Virus record (IMG/VR): IMGVR_UViG_3300021424_000039
Coordinates: 1 to 55,444 of that record
Length of the DNA: 55,444 bases
Origin: a virus
Reading direction: 5' to 3' (one strand)
A model generated the notes under the pieces. It saw nothing but the letters and a program-made list of their open reading frames with translations, ran no database searches and had not been told where the DNA came from. A program made the translations under genes and the position numbers. Shown piece by piece: positions 1 through 7,491 of this stretch; the first letter of the stretch is position 1; each line of letters starts with the position of its first letter.

Positions 1-62
1 TTTTGCTGAATCACCCTGATATACGCAGGTTCTACGAGGCGATTTCGCCCTTCTTCAAGTAG
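1..62 (+). CDS. 3' end of a truncated rightward gene
   Basis: An open frame enters from the left edge (codons in phase with position 3) and ends at the TAG at 60-62. Only about 19 C-terminal residues are visible, ending RRFYEAISPFFK. The next gene starts 13 bases later on the same strand, so this is probably the preceding member of the same transcript. Too little is present to assign a function, and the coding call rests only on the open frame and the tight spacing. Confidence 0.5.
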   Translation, partial: LLNHPDIRRFYEAISPFFK

Positions 63-75
63 ACCGATTGGCGCC

Positions 76-456
76 ATGGGTGATTACGTGCGTATGCTGA
101 GCGGTATGAACACAGATTTTCATAACCATTCTCGCGATATCATCCCCAGCGGCCTCACCCCGCCCAAGCCATACCAGCCCAGGAACCTGACGGACCGCCT
201 GACGCCGGCCGCTCAGATGTATCGGGACGAGACCATCAGCGAGAACCAGCACGTCATTCAGCATGTCATGAGCCAGATTGCGTCGGTGATGGAGAACTTC
301 GAGCATTTAGTCAATGAGCGCTACGAGTTGGACATGTTGCTGATGAAGTCCTGCGACATCATTGGGGAACTGCTACACGCCGTCAAGACTGGCGTTTCCG
401 TGAGCGAGGACAAGGTCACCGCCGCCCAAGATTACCTGGAGATTTTTGGGTACTGA
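76..456 (+). CDS. Hypothetical protein, 126 aa
   Basis: I do not recognise a family. The protein has a Pro-rich N-terminal segment (residues about 25-45) followed by a predicted all-helical part (about 55-120), with no membrane segment or signal peptide. It is the first complete gene of a short rightward group of three. The opposite-strand frame 55-306 overlaps its first half but lacks comparable context. The ATG at 76 follows the preceding stop by 13 bases. It is probably a small accessory phage protein; no function is proposed. Confidence 0.65.
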   Translation: MGDYVRMLSGMNTDFHNHSRDIIPSGLTPPKPYQPRNLTDRLTPAAQMYRDETISENQHVIQHVMSQIASVMENFEHLVNERYELDMLLMKSCDIIGELLHAVKTGVSVSEDKVTAAQDYLEIFGY

Positions 457-482
457 CAGCCACTGAGTTGTATGCTTGATGC

Positions 483-995
483 ATGCCACAAGGACCAGGC
501 AATCGCCCATGTTTTGGCTCCGAAAAGACCTGCGCTGATTGTGATGGCACCCCTCAGAATTGTTCGCTGAACTTTTGCACTGATCTGGGCATTCCCCCGG
601 ACATGGTGCCCAAGGTTGGGGAAACCGACAAGGTACATCTGAACCATGTTCAGGTTCTATCTGAATGGTTCCGTCAGCAGTATGGGTACACCAGTAAGAG
701 CGAGTTGCTCCAACAGATTCCTGACATCACTCTCAGCAGCAAAAAAACCACTCGTAATGATTACAGGGCTTTTCTCACTGAATGTGCATGGCAAATCGCT
801 CATCTGGAGTTCATCATCCAGCGGATGTCGGAAGACTTTGCCGATCTCAGTATTCTGGCCGAGCGGATGGGGGATGCCCTGATGTCTGTGCAAATGACAT
901 CGCGCACCGAGGTTACAAACGCCCTTGCCGAGTGGACTGCCTTCCGCGAGTGGCTGTACGATGATCAAGGTGACGACGATCAAGACGAAGATTAA
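483..995 (+). CDS. Hypothetical protein with N-terminal Cys cluster, 170 aa
   Basis: The first 32 residues carry five cysteines (C10, C17, C20, C27, C32), including a CADC knuckle that could bind zinc or be disulfide-linked. The remainder is predicted mostly helical (about 50-155) and ends in an acidic DDQGDDDQDED tail. No family is recognised. It is followed with overlap by the winged-helix-like gene. The ATG at 483 is the first in frame after the upstream stop; a non-ATG start slightly upstream cannot be excluded. The acidic tail and Cys cluster are direct observations, while metal binding is inference. Confidence 0.7.
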   Translation: MPQGPGNRPCFGSEKTCADCDGTPQNCSLNFCTDLGIPPDMVPKVGETDKVHLNHVQVLSEWFRQQYGYTSKSELLQQIPDITLSSKKTTRNDYRAFLTECAWQIAHLEFIIQRMSEDFADLSILAERMGDALMSVQMTSRTEVTNALAEWTAFREWLYDDQGDDDQDED

Positions 996-1263
996 GCGCC
1001 CCAATCGAACCAAGATTGCCTACGGGTCGCGCAACCACACTTGTTTGATCTTTGCGCAGGTCATGCGCTTCGGGACATTCACGCCGGCCCAAGCCTGGAA
1101 TTGTTTTCCGGAGTTGAAGAAGGACACCTACGAGACCCGGCGCTCGCTACAGAACCTGGTACGTCTGGGCCTCATTACTGAAACTGGCGACGAGGTATAC
1201 AAGATCACTGCGCTGGGCCGGAACACCCTGCAGGATGTAGCCGCTACTAAGCGCAAACTGTAG
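961..1263 (+). CDS. Winged-helix-like small protein, about 100 aa
   Basis: I chose the ATG at 961 (MIKVTTIKTKI...) rather than the frame's first ATG at 925, because this reduces the overlap with the previous gene to 35 bases and removes an unlikely Ser/Gly-rich leader. Residues about 30-95 have the pattern of a winged helix: helix, helix (KDTYETRRSLQNLVRLG), then a beta wing (LITETGDEVYKITALG) as in MarR/GntR-like folds. The N-terminus is strongly basic. A DNA-binding regulatory role is plausible but inferred. It is the last rightward gene and ends 4 bases before the convergent gene at 1268. Confidence 0.65.
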   Translation: MIKVTTIKTKIKRPNRTKIAYGSRNHTCLIFAQVMRFGTFTPAQAWNCFPELKKDTYETRRSLQNLVRLGLITETGDEVYKITALGRNTLQDVAATKRKL

Positions 1264-1267
1264 CCCG

Positions 1268-1600
1268 CTAACCCTGAGTTGCCCTCCATGAGGCGTACAT
1301 GTCGTCCGTGACAGGGATGACCCACACCTGGCATTCGTCAATGTGTTTGAGGGAGCCCTGAACCGACCAGGCGATTCCTAGTTCTTCCTGTGGCGCACAA
1401 CTACCGACATTGCAGTCGAGGCCATAGTTGTTCAGGAAGTAGGTAACGATGCACCCGCCGGCGTCCTCGTGGAAGCAGTCACTGTCTGGCGCCCCATTTG
1501 CGGGACAGTAAACCATGGTGATGTTCAGGTCTGCACCTGACAGTGTTAAATGTAGTACGTGGCCGTCGTCGTGCCACAGGTATTCGAGTTCACCGGCCAT
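1268..1600 (-). CDS. Hypothetical protein, 110 aa
   Basis: A soluble, beta-rich looking protein with about six cysteines (for example FHEDAGGCIVTYF and CNVGSCAPQEE). No signal peptide or membrane segment is seen. It is the last gene of the long leftward block and lies 9 bases downstream of the nuclease gene. Its stop is 4 bases from the stop of the rightward winged-helix gene. No function is proposed; a late accessory role is suggested only by its position after the lysis genes. Confidence 0.7.
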   Translation of the reverse strand: MAGELEYLWHDDGHVLHLTLSGADLNITMVYCPANGAPDSDCFHEDAGGCIVTYFLNNYGLDCNVGSCAPQEELGIAWSVQGSLKHIDECQVWVIPVTDDMYASWRATQG

Positions 1601-1609
1601 ACCGGAATA

Positions 1610-1996
1610 CTACTTGGTATCGAACCAGCCGCCGCGAGCCTCGCCGTTGTATTTGCGGGCCAGGCCGGCGTCGATGATGTCCTCATTTAGGCAAGCGGTC
1701 TTTTTCTCGTCAGAGTAAATCTCTGCCAGAATGCGTCCGAACTTTTCCTTCTTATCTTTGACAGTCTTTACAAATACAGTGGGATGTCGGACTGTCCAGT
1801 CTTTGGTGTACGCCTTAGCCTGAAGGCCTAGTTCTTTCTCAGCCTTATTGCTTGTTCTGGATTCTGGGGTGTTGATTCCGTGTAAGCGCACCCGCACCTG
1901 AAAGTGAACGTCGAATCCAAGGTCAACACTCAGGTCGAGGGTATCCCCATCGATGACGTCGAGAACTTTTGCGCTGTAAAAGAATCTATCCGACAT
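1610..1996 (-). CDS. Staphylococcal nuclease (thermonuclease)-like protein
   Basis: A single SNase-fold (OB-fold) domain fills the 128 residues: VIDGDTL (about 15-20), RLHGINTPE (37-45) and KFGRILAEI (86-93) match the three conserved blocks. Enzymes of this family hydrolyse DNA or RNA with Ca2+. Of the classical active-site residues, the counterparts of Asp21 (D18), Arg35 (R37), Glu43 (E45) and Arg87 (R88) are present. The second Asp (Asp40) is Asn here (N42), so metal binding may differ. There is no signal peptide, so it would act inside the cell or after lysis. It sits just after the endolysin; a role in nucleotide salvage or post-lysis DNA degradation is inference. Confidence 0.88.
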   Translation of the reverse strand: MSDRFFYSAKVLDVIDGDTLDLSVDLGFDVHFQVRVRLHGINTPESRTSNKAEKELGLQAKAYTKDWTVRHPTVFVKTVKDKKEKFGRILAEIYSDEKKTACLNEDIIDAGLARKYNGEARGGWFDTK

Positions 1997-2000
1997 TAGG

Positions 2001-2816
2001 TCAGCCGAACATCTTCTTCCAGGTCACCGGCCCAACAATACCGTCATCCTTGAGGCCGTTCGCTCGCTGCCAAGCCTTCAGGGCCTCGGCCGACTTGGGG
2101 CCGAAATCTCCGTCTGGCTTAGCGCCGATGATGGCTTGAACCAGTTTGGCGGCATCGCCCTTGGAGCCCTGCTTGACGGGGGTTCCGGGGTAGTCAAACC
2201 TCATACCCCCGCCGCCACCGGCAGGAGCAGCAGCAGCAGCAGCGGCGGGAGCAGGTGCGGCAGAGCCGTCGGGCGAAGCATCACCGAGCGCGTACTGCCA
2301 GTGCCAAGCCTCAAATTCCTTTGAGTTGCGGTCAGCGGTCTGGAGGTAGAAGCCGTACTTGGGAGCGTTGGCACACATCCAGTCGAAGCATGCGCCGCCC
2401 ATCCCGGTCAGTTTCCCACCAACGTCGTAGCCGAGGTCGATGGCCAGGCCCCATCCATGGTTCGAGCCCTTCACCCCGGTGGGGTCTGGAGCCGCCGAAG
2501 GAGCCTTGCCCGGCTTGAGGTACCAGGTTTTCCCCTCATACTGACGGGTAACCTGAGGCTTGCGTCCTTGGTCAGTTGTGGTGTAGCGGTCCATGAACAT
2601 CTTCAACTGCCCATCGAACGAACGGTAGTCACCGACATTCTTCAGTTTGAAGCCGGCAGCCATCGCTGCGTCGTACATCTTGTCGAACTGAGCGGCCACA
2701 GGGGCATACATCAGTCCACCGGTCTTGATCTTGGCTAGCAAGTTTTGGGGCAACTGCCCGTTCTTGTGGGCCTTGAGCGCGGTAGGGACAACGAGTTTTA
2801 CGAAGGGCAGGTTCAT
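2001..2816 (-). CDS. Endolysin: M15 (VanY-type) peptidase plus peptidoglycan-binding domain
   Basis: 271 residues. The N-terminal catalytic domain (about 30-180) has the M15 metallopeptidase signature: SNHGWGLAIDL with zinc ligands H120 and D127, and EAWHW with catalytic E169 and third ligand H172. These enzymes cleave D-Ala-D-Ala or L-Ala-D-Glu type bonds in peptidoglycan. An Ala/Pro/Gly linker (185-204) leads to a PG_binding_1 repeat (about 212-270; DGDFGPKSAEALKAWQ, DGIVGPVTWKKMF). No signal peptide is visible, so release would depend on a holin, and the holin-like gene lies immediately upstream. The ATG at 2816 is 2 bases after that gene's stop. Confidence 0.95.
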   Translation of the reverse strand: MNLPFVKLVVPTALKAHKNGQLPQNLLAKIKTGGLMYAPVAAQFDKMYDAAMAAGFKLKNVGDYRSFDGQLKMFMDRYTTTDQGRKPQVTRQYEGKTWYLKPGKAPSAAPDPTGVKGSNHGWGLAIDLGYDVGGKLTGMGGACFDWMCANAPKYGFYLQTADRNSKEFEAWHWQYALGDASPDGSAAPAPAAAAAAAPAGGGGGMRFDYPGTPVKQGSKGDAAKLVQAIIGAKPDGDFGPKSAEALKAWQRANGLKDDGIVGPVTWKKMFG

Positions 2817-2818
2817 GA

Positions 2819-3022
2819 TTACTCCTCTGAGGTCTCCTCCATTGTACTATTTTCCTCCTTCTCCCCGGTGAAGGCCACGCTCAGGATGTGAACAGCCAGG
2901 GCCGCGACAGAAATCCAAAACGCCTGAGCCTGAACCTTTCCCGAGAGAGTGATGATGACGACGGCCGTTCCTGCGAGGGTCCACGAGAGAGCGCCGGCTT
3001 CTGAGAGCAATTTCTTCAACAT
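2819..3022 (-). CDS. Holin-like small membrane protein, 67 aa
   Basis: Two hydrophobic segments (about 12-27 and 35-51) separated by a short loop, a basic N-terminus (MLKKLL) and an acidic C-terminal tail (EKEENSTMEETSEE). This is the architecture of small class II holins, which form membrane holes that trigger lysis. It is directly upstream of the endolysin with almost no gap. Translation is supported by a GGAAGG-type ribosome-binding site just upstream of the ATG. Holin function is inferred from topology and position, not from sequence family. Confidence 0.78.
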   Translation of the reverse strand: MLKKLLSEAGALSWTLAGTAVVIITLSGKVQAQAFWISVAALAVHILSVAFTGEKEENSTMEETSEE

Positions 3023-3144
3023 TTATTTTTCCTTCCGTGTCCGTGCGATTCGTACAATTACTACACCTAATAGCCCCAATAGTGCTGCGACCACTACGGT
3101 TCCTGTGTCGCCGCCATGACAATCCCGTATTTGATGAGTTTCAT
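3023..3144 (-). pseudogene. Small membrane-protein gene, apparently interrupted by a 1-base shift
   Basis: An ATG at 3144-3142 overlaps the stop of the upstream surface-protein gene (TAATG) and is preceded by a strong AAGGAG site, but its frame ends after 16 codons (MKLIKYGIVMAATQEP). A different frame then continues through GGDTGTVVVAALLGLL and GVVIVRIARTRKEK, and stops at 3025-3023, directly abutting the holin-like ATG. Joined across a -1 shift near the GGCGGC run (about 3135-3142) it would be a 40-residue single-pass membrane protein. A sequencing or assembly error, a real mutation or recoding are all possible; no classical slippery heptamer is seen. The span is too short for most gene finders. 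Confidence 0.5.
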
Positions 3145-5054
3145 TACCTTCTCCTTGAAGAAACTGTTATTGGGGCCGCTGCGATGATTGCTCCAGCAGC
3201 GACAACTACTCGACGTTCCCCTACCGAAATCACAGAGTTGGCAGGGACATAGGTATCGAACTGACCACCAAAGACGTTGATTTCTTCTTCGAAGGCTTCC
3301 TTCACTTCTGCCGGCGCTTCGGATAGGGCGGCCGCGAGAACCTCAGCCTGCTCGTCGGTTAGTTCGGCGGAGGCGATTTCTGTGATTAGCGCGTCCACCT
3401 GCTCGGTGCTTAGTTCGGACAGAACTTCCTCAGAAAAGATGGCGGCGATTGCCTCAACTGATGTCGACGAGATGTCGAGTTCCTCGATGAGTTCAGCCAA
3501 CTGTTCTGGCTCAAGGTCCAGGATTTCTTCAATAATTGCTTCGCTCGACCCTGACTCAAGGGGCGGTTCTGGGACCGCGGTTGTAGTCGGTTGATTAGTT
3601 GTCGGCGGAATCGTCGTCGTCGGCGGAACCGTCGTCGATGTTGTAGTTGTAGTGGGAGGGAGCGTCGTTACAGGGACAGTCGTTGCGGGGACAGTAGTAG
3701 TAGTCGTTGTCGCTGGAACTGTGGATGTTGTTGTAGGAACCCATGTCGTCGTCGTTTCTGGAACAGTCGTTTCCGGGATCGTAGTCGTAGTTGTCGTGGT
3801 TGTAGTGCTAGTAGTTGTAGTTGTTGTAGTGGGCGGAGTGGGGTCAATCACCACAGTGTCAATAGTGGTTTCGGGTCCGTACATACAAGACCCTTCGCCC
3901 TCTCCGACACATGGCGCTGTCCCTGCCTGAATCTTGAATCTCACTGGTCCGTATCCAGTTGTTCCAGGCCACATCCACGGACCGAGACTGTATGAAGTGT
4001 TCGTGGCGTATGTCCATATTCCCCAACCACCAGTTTCCGCTTCGTCAACGAGGTCAACAAACGAAATGTTGTACATGTATGGAGCAGTGTTGCCTGCTGT
4101 TGGGGCATCCCAATTTAGAACAACATTTCCATCGGTGTCCGCTACTGCGGTGAGATTTTGAACAGGGTTAAAGTATGGGGCTATCGTTGTGGTTGTAGTG
4201 GGGGAAGAAGAATACTGAGTAACAATGGCTAGCCGCTTTCCGATGCCGGGACATGGGTCGCCAAAGATGTGGTTGAACGCCCCAATTTCGAGGGTTGCCT
4301 GTCCAAGGTATTGGCTGAGTTGCTCTTCGCTTAGGGTTGCGTGGCACCCAGGGTTGATGGTGTATTGCCCGTTCTCCCCGTCTGGAAGGCCGTAGGAAAT
4401 GAAACTGATTCCGGTGAATGTTGATCCTTCTGGGGCAGTCAAAAGGACTGACTGGTTCTCCCAGACCTTCTGCCAAACAGAGTTTTCTGGGATTGCTGGT
4501 ACGGTTGGTTCGCCAATCAGGGAGGCATTCTTGATCGATGGCCCGTAACAGCCGGCCCAAAAGAGACCATCCTTCCCACTGAAGGTGACAGTCACTAATT
4601 CATTTGGTGATGTAGTCGTGATAGAGAGCGTCTGGTTCTGAGGGGGCATTGACGCTGTGGATACTCCAGTGCTTTGCACTTCGTCGCTATCTGCCAGGGT
4701 CGCCTGGTATGTCCCGCCCCAGACTCCGGCCACCGTGTAGGAGAGGGTTAGGCTCGATGGCTCAGGAACTACGATTTGTTGATTGACCGAGCCTTGGACA
4801 TAACTGAAGAACAGTCCGTTCTGACCATCCCACCCGCCAACAGCGGGCATACCATTCGAGCATGAGGCTCCGCCGGTCGGGCCACTCCACCCACCCTGAT
4901 CAAGAACAAATGATCCGTTCGATAAGTATTGACTGGAGGCGATGACCGACGTGGCCGGTGCAAAGAAGGCCAGCACTGACACTGGAATAAAGATAAAAGC
5001 CCTAGTTAGGCGCAGCAATCCCCTCACCACACACCCCAAGAAAAAGTGTACCAC
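3144..5054 (-). CDS. Secreted membrane-anchored surface protein with SUEL-type lectin and FN3 domains
   Basis: 636 residues from a GTG start; a GTG nine codons later is an alternative. Domains in order: signal peptide or anchor (about 12-40), a jelly-roll-like carbohydrate-binding-type region (45-182), a galactose/rhamnose-binding (SUEL) lectin-like domain (194-281) with ISYGLPDG, C237 and the hallmark FGDPCPG (264-270), an FN3-like domain (about 297-405), a Thr/Val/Pro-rich stalk (about 405-500), an acidic helical segment (505-600) and a C-terminal hydrophobic helix (612-628) followed by SSRRR. This looks like an extracellular protein held in the host membrane by its C-terminus. It lies just upstream of the lysis genes. 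A role in surface remodelling, exclusion or adhesion is inference. Confidence 0.8.
   Translation of the reverse strand: MVHFFLGCVVRGLLRLTRAFIFIPVSVLAFFAPATSVIASSQYLSNGSFVLDQGGWSGPTGGASCSNGMPAVGGWDGQNGLFFSYVQGSVNQQIVVPEPSSLTLSYTVAGVWGGTYQATLADSDEVQSTGVSTASMPPQNQTLSITTTSPNELVTVTFSGKDGLFWAGCYGPSIKNASLIGEPTVPAIPENSVWQKVWENQSVLLTAPEGSTFTGISFISYGLPDGENGQYTINPGCHATLSEEQLSQYLGQATLEIGAFNHIFGDPCPGIGKRLAIVTQYSSSPTTTTTIAPYFNPVQNLTAVADTDGNVVLNWDAPTAGNTAPYMYNISFVDLVDEAETGGWGIWTYATNTSYSLGPWMWPGTTGYGPVRFKIQAGTAPCVGEGEGSCMYGPETTIDTVVIDPTPPTTTTTTTSTTTTTTTTTIPETTVPETTTTWVPTTTSTVPATTTTTTVPATTVPVTTLPPTTTTTSTTVPPTTTIPPTTNQPTTTAVPEPPLESGSSEAIIEEILDLEPEQLAELIEELDISSTSVEAIAAIFSEEVLSELSTEQVDALITEIASAELTDEQAEVLAAALSEAPAEVKEAFEEEINVFGGQFDTYVPANSVISVGERRVVVAAGAIIAAAPITVSSRRR
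3592..3840 (-). repeat. Thr/Val/Pro-rich coding repeat (stalk)
   Basis: A degenerate low-complexity run of ACT/ACA/ACG Thr codons mixed with GTT CCG encodes the VPTTTT-type stalk of the surface protein. The opposite-strand reading frames here are artefacts of this composition. Similar Thr-rich linkers are common in secreted proteins of planktonic Actinobacteria, which is one reason for the host guess. Confidence 0.75.
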
Positions 5055-5104
5055 TAATGGGTATACTTAAATGGGAGGTAGTTTTTATGGAGGAGTGATG
5101 GTTG

Positions 5105-5899
5105 TCAGGCTTCTGCGTAAAGCCCCAACTCCTCAAGCCGAGCAGTAATTTGACTTTCGTACTTTGAGGCAATCCCGGCAACTAACACCTGGATAAGGTC
5201 ATTGCGCTGGCGCTGGGCGGTGCCTGGCCCAATGTGTTGCTTGTACAACAATTGCGGGATGTGGTGCATGCGGGTCTTGAGAAACGTGCGAACGATCAGT
5301 TCGTAATCATCGGCTACGGGATAGGACGGATCATGCCCGTTTAGTTCTCGATACACATCAGCCCGCCAAGCCCGCACATGATTGGGGGCGGAAACAATGT
5401 GCCGGATGGTTGCGTTGTTGATGGCCGGCGCGCTCATCACCCATACGCCATGAGCGTCCGACCAATACTCCGAACCATAGCCGAACGCCCAGCCTTCTGG
5501 ATAAATACCAGATTCCCCGGAGGACAGAATTTCGCACCAGTCTGAATACACAAAGCCGACATCGCTATTATCAGAAAACGCAGAACTGATAATAGCGAGG
5601 GCGTCTGGTGTCAGTTCATCGTCGTGGTCAAGTTCAACGAGAATGTCGCCTTTAGCAACCATAAAACCTTTTCTTTTTACGTCGCCGATTGAGCCTGAGT
5701 GAACGTGGGAGCGATGCATCTGGATTTTGTATCTCTCATCAGCGCAAAATCCGTATAGTTGTCTCCAGGTTTCGTTGTCGGTTGAGTCATCCCAGATAAC
5801 CCACTCCCAGTCTGTGAATGTTTGTGATTTTAGGGAAGCCCAAGTGCGGGCAAGAATTTCCTGGGGGGTGTTATGTGTGGGCGTAATGACGGAAATCAT
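5105..5899 (-). CDS. Family 2 (GT-A) glycosyltransferase
   Basis: I start the gene at the ATG at 5899 (MISVITPTHN), because it overlaps the previous stop as ATGA and begins exactly at the family's first beta strand. GT2 features: ITPTHN (5-10), WDD (36-38), and the DXD-type metal/nucleotide-sugar site in LVELDHDDE (88-95). A VADDYELIVR-type acceptor motif lies in the second half. No membrane segment is present, so it is a soluble cytoplasmic transferase moving a sugar from a nucleotide sugar to an unknown acceptor. It is the last gene of the oxygenase/halogenase cassette and is translationally coupled to a small membrane protein. Acceptor candidates (hydroxylated fibre residues or host glycans) are inference. 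Confidence 0.9.
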   Translation of the reverse strand: MISVITPTHNTPQEILARTWASLKSQTFTDWEWVIWDDSTDNETWRQLYGFCADERYKIQMHRSHVHSGSIGDVKRKGFMVAKGDILVELDHDDELTPDALAIISSAFSDNSDVGFVYSDWCEILSSGESGIYPEGWAFGYGSEYWSDAHGVWVMSAPAINNATIRHIVSAPNHVRAWRADVYRELNGHDPSYPVADDYELIVRTFLKTRMHHIPQLLYKQHIGPGTAQRQRNDLIQVLVAGIASKYESQITARLEELGLYAEA

Positions 5900-6192
5900 A
5901 AGAAGTGTTTCAGGATTGCTGATGTTGCCAGCCCAATCCAAGCAACATTAAAGAGGATAATAGTCGGGAGTGTTTTGTGGGTCGATGACCAAATAAGCGC
6001 AACACTTGAGGCGATGGCAAAAATGTATAGCCACCACCATTGGGTACCGAAAAGTAATCCTGGGAAAATGATTATTAGTTTTGTTACGAATCCCCACGCC
6101 TCAACAATGTTGGGTCGGCTCCAATATTGTTTCTGAGACATTGCCTTGATGGCATCATGTATCTTTTTGTAAAATTCGACGATGTGATTCAT
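5896..6192 (-). CDS. Small multi-pass membrane protein, 98 aa
   Basis: Three hydrophobic stretches (about 33-50, 52-70 and 76-95) follow a short amphipathic N-terminus. It overlaps both neighbours by 4 bases (ATGA), between a 2OG oxygenase and the GT2 enzyme, so the three are almost certainly translated together. No family is recognised. It may tether or partner the glycosyltransferase at the membrane, as small GtrA-like or polyprenol-linked partners do, but that is only a positional argument. Confidence 0.72.
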   Translation of the reverse strand: MNHIVEFYKKIHDAIKAMSQKQYWSRPNIVEAWGFVTKLIIIFPGLLFGTQWWWLYIFAIASSVALIWSSTHKTLPTIILFNVAWIGLATSAILKHFL

Positions 6193-6830
6193 TCTATCGA
6201 TAATCCATTTTGTCTCTCATGCTCTCGTCTGGCGCGGACAATTTCATTCAAGTGGGATGGCCCTTTGGTGAAGTACCAATGTTCTGGTTCAGCAAAATGA
6301 AAGAAAATCATCTGCACTTGATTATTCGCCGGGTCGGGAAACTTTTCGCGCCAGTGGTACTGGTCTTCGCCGTAATAACACACTGCTTGGTTTTGCTCAA
6401 GGTGCATCTCCTGCCCCTCAACATAGATGGGCCATTGAGTTTTATGGGAAAGACATAAATCAATCGTGTAGGTACAGGCGTTATCGTCCACATGGCGCGG
6501 AAGTCGGGCCTTGAATCCGCGATAGATAACCCACATACAGTAGGTGGGTTTTAATGTTGGGGTAAAAATGGCTCGGGCTTTATCTAATAGCACCTCATGA
6601 TATCGCTCCAATGCTTTCTTTTGGTCTGCCGCATCTAAATGGAATCTGCCCAAGAACGGCTCATAGGGAATAATCCGAGTTTCGTTGATTAGGGACAGTT
6701 CATTATTTAATTGGGTGAATATATGCGGCTCAAAAACTTCATCAATGATGAATGCCGGAGGCCTTGTAAGCAAAGTTCGATTGGTCAATGGGTCATAGTA
6801 GGTGCTCATTGGCCAAGGGCTTTCCGTCAT
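6189..6830 (-). CDS. 2-oxoglutarate/Fe(II)-dependent oxygenase-like protein (copy 1)
   Basis: 213 residues with a double-stranded beta-helix pattern: RHVDD gives the HxD iron motif (H113, D115). A distal His (H159 in YGEDQYHWRE) and the flanking strand MIFFHFAEPEHW complete a plausible site, with R161 a possible 2OG-binding residue. Enzymes of this fold hydroxylate proteins or small molecules using O2 and 2-oxoglutarate. It is diverged from the two prolyl-hydroxylase-like genes at 6793 and 11096. The ATG at 6830 overlaps the previous gene by 38 bases; a second ATG at 6809 has a better-placed GGAAAG and may be the true start. Substrate unknown. Confidence 0.78.
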   Translation of the reverse strand: MTESPWPMSTYYDPLTNRTLLTRPPAFIIDEVFEPHIFTQLNNELSLINETRIIPYEPFLGRFHLDAADQKKALERYHEVLLDKARAIFTPTLKPTYCMWVIYRGFKARLPRHVDDNACTYTIDLCLSHKTQWPIYVEGQEMHLEQNQAVCYYGEDQYHWREKFPDPANNQVQMIFFHFAEPEHWYFTKGPSHLNEIVRARREHERQNGLSIE

Positions 6831-7476
6831 CAGGTGCGTCCGTGGGGTGACTGTTGCTTTGTTGTATTATGAATGTACTGACAATCCATTTGTCACTTGA
6901 AATAGGCATACAGCCCTGATGTGGGTGCGTCCAGTACGCAGGGAACAGTGCTATTGAACCTACTCGTGCAGGCACAAAAACATCCTGATGACGAAAATAT
7001 GTTTCTCCGCCGACATCAACTGTATTCAGGTAAACAACAGCACCAAGAACACGCTCCGGAACAGTCGCGGGGAGCGGCCCTCCATCAATGTGCTCACGGT
7101 AGTACCCACCGCCCTTTATGTATCTTTGCACCCTGAAGCCAGTATCAGACATTCCTGGCCAATCCCAGAGCCATGTAAATTGTTCTTGGTAGTAACCAAC
7201 ACAAGAAAATAGTACTTGAGTAACTTCATTCTCATAAGATGAAAGTGGTTCTGGCGGAACGCCGCTGTTTATCAAATTAGGGGATGACCAACTCATGTCC
7301 ATGCTGTTTTTAACGTATGGCATTAAGCCGCCCATGACCGGCCCTGGAGAAAATAATTTTTCGTAATATGTTGATAATTCCCGAATCACCGAGGAACATA
7401 ATTCTTCGCTCAAAGCATTTTCGGCAACCATAATGGCCGAGGACTTTCCCGCAGGCCATGAAAATTTGATAGTCAT
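6793..7476 (-). CDS. Prolyl 4-hydroxylase-like 2OG-Fe(II) oxygenase (copy 2)
   Basis: 227 residues. The C-terminal half has the P4H-type double-stranded beta helix: RVQRYIKGGGYYREHIDGG contains HxD (H129, D131), then VVYLNTVDVGGETYF, GSIALFPAYWTHPHQG with distal His (H186, or H184) and DKWIVSTFI with K196 in the usual 2OG-binding position. Proteins of this group hydroxylate prolyl or other residues in proteins. A small gene with the LFTx4AGxDPD motif lies 15 bases upstream. It overlaps the next oxygenase gene by 38 bases. Fibre collagen-like repeats are a candidate substrate by proximity only. Confidence 0.9.
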   Translation of the reverse strand: MTIKFSWPAGKSSAIMVAENALSEELCSSVIRELSTYYEKLFSPGPVMGGLMPYVKNSMDMSWSSPNLINSGVPPEPLSSYENEVTQVLFSCVGYYQEQFTWLWDWPGMSDTGFRVQRYIKGGGYYREHIDGGPLPATVPERVLGAVVYLNTVDVGGETYFRHQDVFVPARVGSIALFPAYWTHPHQGCMPISSDKWIVSTFIIQQSNSHPTDAPDDGKPLANEHLL

Positions 7477-7491
7477 AGATAGTATCTCGTT

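Noticed and set aside
55-306. 83-codon leftward frame opposite the first complete gene
   Set aside because: All neighbours to 1263 are rightward and the 126-codon frame has better context.
2847-3122. 91-codon leftward frame overlapping the holin-like gene
   Set aside because: Arg/Ser-rich product with no domain; the holin-like frame has two clear membrane helices and correct spacing to the endolysin.
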